Shown here: piece after piece, positions 58,396 to 64,000 of the stretch
How the letters are laid out: each line of letters begins with the position of its first letter
Position numbering within the stretch: the first letter of the stretch is position 1
From: Panonychus citri
Lineage: Eukaryota; Arthropoda; Arachnida; Trombidiformes; Tetranychidae
Length of the DNA: 64,000 nt
Reading direction: 5' to 3'
Assembly: GCF_014898815.1 (NCBI RefSeq)
Contig: NW_026515546.1
Coordinates: 2,404,501-2,468,500 of the forward strand
The notes under the pieces: generated by a model
Told to the model about the DNA's origin: nothing
Database searches by the model: none
Seen by the model: the letters and a program-made list of their open reading frames with translations, nothing else
Made by a program: the position numbers and the translations under genes

Positions 58396-60728
58396 TCAAA
58401 ATCGACTTGATTTTCTTCTGACATTTTCCTTTGTAATTGATAATTCAAACACGTTAGTTGATGGACTAGGAAGAGGTGACGGAGTTACTTGAACTGTACA
58501 AAGCGATTTCCTTGTTTGGGATTTTTGATTAGTGTTTTTCTTTTCAATTAAATAAATAGTGAAAATGGTTACCACGGGTGGAATTAAAAGTGAACAACAA
58601 TAGAGAAATAAATGATTAGCTTTCGATTGTAAAGTTGATGAGGCTAATTTGGAGAAGATTAGAATGACCAATGGACGAGTTATTGTCATAAATGAAGCGA
58701 TTATTGTGAAAATTTTGGAAATTTCATAACTGTAGACAATTGAAGTGACCATAGAACGGAAACCAGCCAATGTTAGGCCAAAAAGAATCTCAATCGTTGA
58801 GCTTAAATAGTAAACAATTGGATGGAAAATTAATCCTTTCAACAGTAAAGATAAAAGTATCGAAACCAATCCAATTGCTGTAATGGTTATGTCACGAAGT
58901 GAAAGTAAATGAACCATTATTATCATAATTAAGACACTGGTCAGTGAGATTACAATAGATTTTACATCGCTAATTTGGTGTAACTGTAATTGTGTCCAGT
59001 TGAACAATTGATTGGTGTAACTTTCATCAATCACTGAGCTGCTATTGATGGTAAAAAACGTGAATATCATTGAGATTGTTAAACAAATCATCTGAGGTCG
59101 CCCATAATTAACTCGCGGCCGAATGAACGATTTACAGGCCATAATTGCATTTCTATAGTTAATCACTTGGCCAAAGGTGAAATCAGTTGATGAAGTGCTG
59201 TTCCTTTTACCATTGGGACTGATTACGGCTGAAGTTCTTCGAGTATCTAAACCATCTTCCGAAAGTGTTCCCATACTGTTACCATATTGTTGACCATTCG
59301 GTGATTTATTCATCATACTGAATCCCATTAGAAGGGTAGCAACTGAAGTTCGTCTTGCCCCACCGGTTAAATGGCTTATTGATGATCCTCGACGGTTACT
59401 TGGACCAGGAACTTGAAGTGAAAAAGCCGTTACTCGTCGGGCATTGGGATCTTGTAGAGACTTGTAGTAACTATAAGCCGATACCTGTGACATTGCACGA
59501 GACTGTCGACTTGACGATTGCCCATTATAAGAGGAACGTGAATTTGATCGTCCAGTTAAAAGTGTAATGAGAATCCAAAATTCCGTGAATGTTAAAATAC
59601 TGCCACTGACTAAAAATACACCAATATAGTTACGATATTGACCATAGATCCATGGAGTTTGAGACAATAGTTTACCACTTAGAAAATTAGCCGCAGGAAT
59701 TGCTATAAATCAAAACGAATAATCAACATTAAAAACCAATCAAAAATTGTTCAATGAATAAAACAATTAAACATAAAACAATCAACTCACCTAAAGAGGA
59801 AACCGCTTCCAATATAATGAACCGAATGGGTCGTTGTTTAGATTGTGTAGTTTTACAAATAAAAGCATAAGCTCCAGTGATCGCCAATGTTTCACCTCCA
59901 GAAATCCCAGTAAATAGAAAAGGATAAATTGTATCAATAGGCTCTTAATTAGAAAGAAGAAGAAGAAAACAAATCAAAACAATCAATTAAATGGTGAACA
60001 TCAACAGTTGAGATGAAAAAAAAAATTCCCTCGTTTTTATTACTCTTGAAATTTGTTATTCCAAAAAAGAGATGGAGCCAAAATCGTTTTCTATCAAAAA
60101 TCATTCGTTAATTACAATTGATTAATTATCTTAATCAAAAGTGATTAAAATCGGTTAATTGAATTACCAAAATTTCTATGGAACCAATTTGAATGATTTT
60201 TGTTATAAATTCGAGTGTGAAAATGAATTTCAGTTTAGTTCGGTTTTTGTTTGTTCTAAATCGTTTTTGTTATGGCAAGAGATTAACTAATTAAGGGATT
60301 AATCTGTTAATCCAATTACCTGCATTAAAGTTGATACATTGTACTGTTAGAAAGATGTTTAAAATGGCTCCACCAATACAAGGTAAGGCTAAAATGTATC
60401 TTAAATGGTCCAATCTTGTATCAATCCAATGGCCCAAGAGAAAGGTTAAAATGATTGAAGGTAAAGTTGAAAGTGAATGTTGATAAAGAGTTAATTGTGT
60501 TAAAGTTGATTGAATTTCATGATTAACCTTAGATTGGCCATATAAATTACCAAGAGAATCACAAGAATCAACAGCAAGCCGATAATTGTTTAAACATATT
60601 TTATCAAAGATTAATTGTCTCAATGGAAGGTTAATCATGTTGGTTGCAAGAAAATAAAGGAAACAATATAATTCAATACGAAATCTAGAGACGACATTTT
60701 GTAATTGATTAAGACGATCTTTGATCAT
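58396..60728 (-). CDS. SLC46-family (MFS) transporter, copy 2, with enlarged central loop
   Basis: Exons 60728-60320, 59943-59791 and 59702-58396 encode about 622 residues. It matches copy 1 in intron positions, phase and the 153-base middle exon (FTGISGGETLAITGAYAFIC). It also has KICLNNYRLAVDSCDSLG after TM1 and TFLLGHWIDTRLDHLRYILA at motif A. The main difference is the cytoplasmic loop between TM6 and TM7. It is about 150 residues here, rich in Ser, Arg and Gly (RSNSRSSYNGQSSSRQS, RRGSSISHL, ARRTSVATL), with several Arg-x-x-Ser sites that could be kinase targets. The C-tail is basic (VRRKSSRF). Substrate unknown. Copy 2 has diverged strongly from copy 1, so the duplication is old. Confidence 0.8.
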
Positions 60729-61576
60729 TATTCAATTGGAATCAAATGGAAAAACAATCAACAGGTAACAAGATTAAAGGTAAGGATAATTTAATTGCTC
60801 TATTTACAACAATTTAATAAATAAACAACAACAAGAGGAAATCAAATGCAATCAACTAATGATGAAAACAAAAATATCAACACTAGTTTCAATATCTAAC
60901 AATTAAAGGTTGAGTATATAATTGTTATCATTTAACTTTCGGTTTAATCATAATAGTAAATGTAAGTAATAAAAAAAACCCGAGAGAATGAGCAACTAAA
61001 GTAATAACAACAATTAGCGAGTGATTAAGAAAATGAATCAATAACAATAAACTACCGTTAACAATTAACCATCTTATCTGATTAGTTAAAGAAATCAAAC
61101 CTTAAAGGTAAGGGAATCTAATACACTATTAAGATAATGTTGATTATATGAATTGATTGTAAGCTTTTTAATTTAAGATTAATCATTGACGTAGTTGATT
61201 TATTGTTAATTGTGATTCAAAGACATGGAATAATTAACAAATTAACTGTAACCTTGTCAAGGTTTTTCATAAGTTAATCAGTTTCTTTAATCATGTAAAC
61301 ATAATAAACTAAATAATAAAACTTTTTTTTGTTCATCTATTAGATTTTTGATTTTCTCAATCAAATGTAAATCCAACTAATGGGTTTTAATTGATTATCA
61401 TTGGTGATTAAACAATAGGAGGATTAGTTAATTATATTTTCGATATGAAACAAAAAACAGTAGATGTTTGATTAGAGAGATTTTCAGACCTTGATTGTCA
61501 TAATTAGAATCGACGATAATGATTTAGAATATAAATTTCATGGGATTTTCCTTTTGGTAATTAATTGAATTTAGTG
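60729..61576. other. Divergent intergenic region between SLC46-like copy 2 and glucocerebrosidase
   Basis: AT-rich, 5' flanks of two divergent genes. No TATA box, repeat or extra open frame could be assigned with confidence. Confidence 0.5.
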
Positions 61577-63400
61577 ATGAGAAAAAGTAAACAACAATCA
61601 TTGAAGATGAAAATTATAACGGTTAATTTGTATTCGATAGTTTTGTTAATATCCATTGTTAATCTAATCCAATGTGATGGATGTTTTAAGAAGAAATTTG
61701 ATTTTGATTCTTTTGTTTGTGTATGTAATGAGTTTCATTGTGATCCATTGATTGATACGATTAATTATTCTGATGGATTAATTTATTCATTTACTAGTGA
61801 TAAAGATGAGCAGCGATTTAATCAACGTACCTTTACACCCGACCAACTATCGGTTATTGATCAACAATCAATTGTCTTGAACATTCATGTTAATGATACC
61901 AAACAACAGATCATTGGTTTTGGTGGTGCTTTTACTGATGCTTCAGGAATTAATATTAATTCACTTCCGGCTGATTTACAAGTTCTATTGTTGAGAGATT
62001 ATTTTGGTCCAAAAGGATTAGAATATAATATTGGTCGAGTTTGTGTCGGTGGATCTGATTTCTCTACACATCCTTATACTTATCAAGATGATCACCAAGA
62101 TTTAGATTGGTCACACTTTTCATTGACCACTGAAGATTTTCAATACAAAGTAAGTTACTTGACATTATTGTTAATTTTTTGTATGATTTTTTAATTGATT
62201 GAATATCTATCTGTGTGTTTTTAGATTCCTTTGATTAAAATGGCCAATGAACTTTCGGGAGGATTGAAACTCTTTGGTTCTATGTGGTCACCACCATCTT
62301 GGATGAAATACCAAGAAAGGATTAATGGTACTGGAGTGTTAAAAGGAGATCCTGGTGGACCTTATTGGAAAGCGATGGCTACTTATTTGGTCAAGTGAGT
62401 GTTGATTATATTGGTTCATTAGTCAATCTAATTTGATATAATGTAATAGGTTTTTAGATGAGTATAAGAAGAATGGACTTGAGTTCTGGGGACTGACTAC
62501 TCTTAATGAGCCGAGTGCTGGTTTTAAGCCAAATTACAGATTCAACTCTCTTGGTGTATCAGCGGAAATGTTCAGAGATTGGATTGCAAATGACCTTGGT
62601 CCAGAATTGGAAAAAGCTGGTTATGGAAAAGATAAACTTAAATTGATGATTGTAGATGATAATATATCCTTGGTGTTTTTATATGTTACCAGAATTCTCG
62701 GTTCTTCCCAATCATCAAAATATGTTTCTGGTATCGCTACTCATTGGTATGAAAATGAAGCATTTGGTTATAGTGATTTTGAACGAGTTCATGAAATGTT
62801 TCCTGATTATTTCATTCTTCCAACGGAGGCTTGTGTTGAAGGAGATCGTAAGTTGACCGTTAATCCAAATAAATAAAATTTCTTAGATCAATAGATTGAT
62901 TGTGATCTTCTTTGAATTTGATGCACTAATCCGAATCTATTTTGATTCCAGCAAACCTTGGGTCTTGGAATCTTGGTGAGCGATATACTTCCGATATCAT
63001 TGAAACTCTCAATCATTGGGGAACTGGTTGGGTTGATTGGAATTTAGCTCTCGATATGATCGGTGGTCCTAATTGGGTTTCCAATTTCGTCGATGCTCCG
63101 ATTATCGTTAACTCTCAAGCTCGTGAATATTACAGACAACCCACTTACTATGCTTTAGCTCATTTTACTAAATTTCTAAAACCAGGATCAACCAGATTAG
63201 GTTTCGATGTGATCAGAAAAGATCCAAATGTTAAATCAACTGTATTCAGAAATATCGATGATCAAATTGTAATTGTTTCTCTAAACAAAAATGATTATCC
63301 AGTTAATTTAACAATTAATTTCACTCCATCTCAAACTACTAATAGTATTGGTATAACTCTGGGTCCTAAATCAATTGAAACAATCGTAATCAATAAATAA
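61577..63400 (+). CDS. Gba: Lysosomal glucosylceramidase (GH30, GBA1-type)
   Basis: Exons 61577-62149, 62225-62394, 62450-62847 and 62952-63400 encode about 529 residues, close to the 536 of human GBA1. A signal peptide lies near the start (LYSIVLLISIVNLIQC); a second ATG at 61607 would place it at the very N-terminus and may be the true start. Disulfide-type Cys follow. The barrel carries QIIGFGGAFTDASGININSL, GLEYNIGRVCVGGSDFSTHP, SMWSPPSWMK and WGLTTLNEPSAG, with the acid/base Glu. The nucleophile Glu is in LPTEACVEGD. Downstream are GWVDWNLALDMIGGPNWVSN and YYALAHFTKFLKPGSTRLG. It cleaves glucosylceramide to glucose and ceramide, normally in lysosomes with a saposin cofactor. All catalytic residues are present. 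AATAAATAAA at 63431-63440 supplies overlapping poly(A) signals. Confidence 0.95.
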
Positions 63401-64000
63401 TGGTCAAAACTAACTTGATCAAAATTCTTAAATAAATAAACTCAATTTCTAATACTTGCGATTAAATTTAATCTCTTAATCTATTTGATATCATCATTTT
63501 ATCAATAATGTAAAAGAATAACAGAATTGTTAAATTCCTTGTTAATCTAAATTCAAAGATCAAAATTCAGATGATTGAATTATGATTTATGCTAATCCAG
63601 TTTAATTGTTTCACTTAGTTGTTTTTTTTTCAAAACAATTATTAATATTTTGGAGTAAATCCAAACAATTGGGGAAATCCTATTATCCTTGATTTGATTG
63701 CCAAATGTTTATAAATGATTACCATTTGGTATCAATTTTAACCGAAATCAATAGTGATTAGCTACAATTATCAAGCCATAATTGAGATTTCCAGCAAAAA
63801 AGTTAATCAGTTATATCAACAATTAATGTGTTATTCTTAATTGTTGTTGTATATTCCATTAAATCATCAATTGTTTGTCTATTTCCTTATCAAACAATTT
63901 AACACTCACTTGAGTATAAACTTCAACTATCAATTACTTAGTAGGAGTTTATGAATTATTAAATTGCATATGATTACTTAATAGGAAGAGACAATTTGAA
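63401..64000. other. 3' flank of glucocerebrosidase, window end
   Basis: Two overlapping AATAAA hexamers at 63431-63440 lie 30 bp after the stop. The remaining ~560 bp are AT-rich with no recognisable gene. Confidence 0.5.

Overview
This is a eukaryotic nuclear window. It is AT-rich, with AATAAA-type poly(A) signals, GT-AG introns (many under 100 bp, a few of several kb) and arthropod-type genes: a bestrophin, an ionotropic-receptor-like channel, an AKH/corazonin/GnRH-type neuropeptide receptor, an ADAM protease, SGK, SLC46-type transporters and a glucocerebrosidase. The compact gene structure and family mix suggest an arthropod, perhaps an acariform mite. That placement is inference and cannot be proven from this window.

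Layout. 1-9.7 kb: a four-exon bestrophin with a 594-bp TIR element in intron 1, then a second small TIR element (5423-5637), then a ~4-kb rearranged repeat block (5647-9687). The block has 16-bp inverted termini and two head-to-head dead copies of an LTR-retrotransposon pol fragment. 11.6-13.2 kb: ionotropic-receptor-like gene (+). 13.7-23.0 kb: a GPCR (-) with a 7.5-kb intron. 23.7-26.3 kb: a membrane ADAM (-) whose zinc motif lacks its third histidine. 27.8-30.3 kb: a NEMP-type nuclear-envelope protein (+) with a DRE-like and an E2F-like site upstream.

30.5-42.4 kb is the most unusual part. Two almost identical, intronless copies of POT1, the telomere single-strand binding protein, lie in opposite orientation on either side of a complete Cullin-1 gene. 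Neither copy reads through. Copy A keeps both OB folds but is frameshifted in the C-terminal half. Copy B has two single-base deletions in the OB region but an open C-terminal half. Copy A carries the last codons of the gene that neighbours copy B, and copy B is preceded by a broken piece of the gene that neighbours copy A. This records a multi-step, non-mirror segmental duplication.

42.3-64 kb: a secreted-Cys-rich/TM/PPxY protein (-), a ~5.3-kb gene-free stretch, an SGK kinase (+), a small single-pass TM protein with PPPY (+), a tandem pair of SLC46-family transporters (-), and a GH30 glucocerebrosidase (+).

No operon-like organisation, CRISPR array, rRNA or convincing tRNA was seen. Gene models were built by hand from splice signals, reading phase and family conservation. 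Exon junctions conserved in families (bestrophin, CUL1, NEMP, GBA, SGK) are reliable; first exons of the fast-evolving genes are less so.
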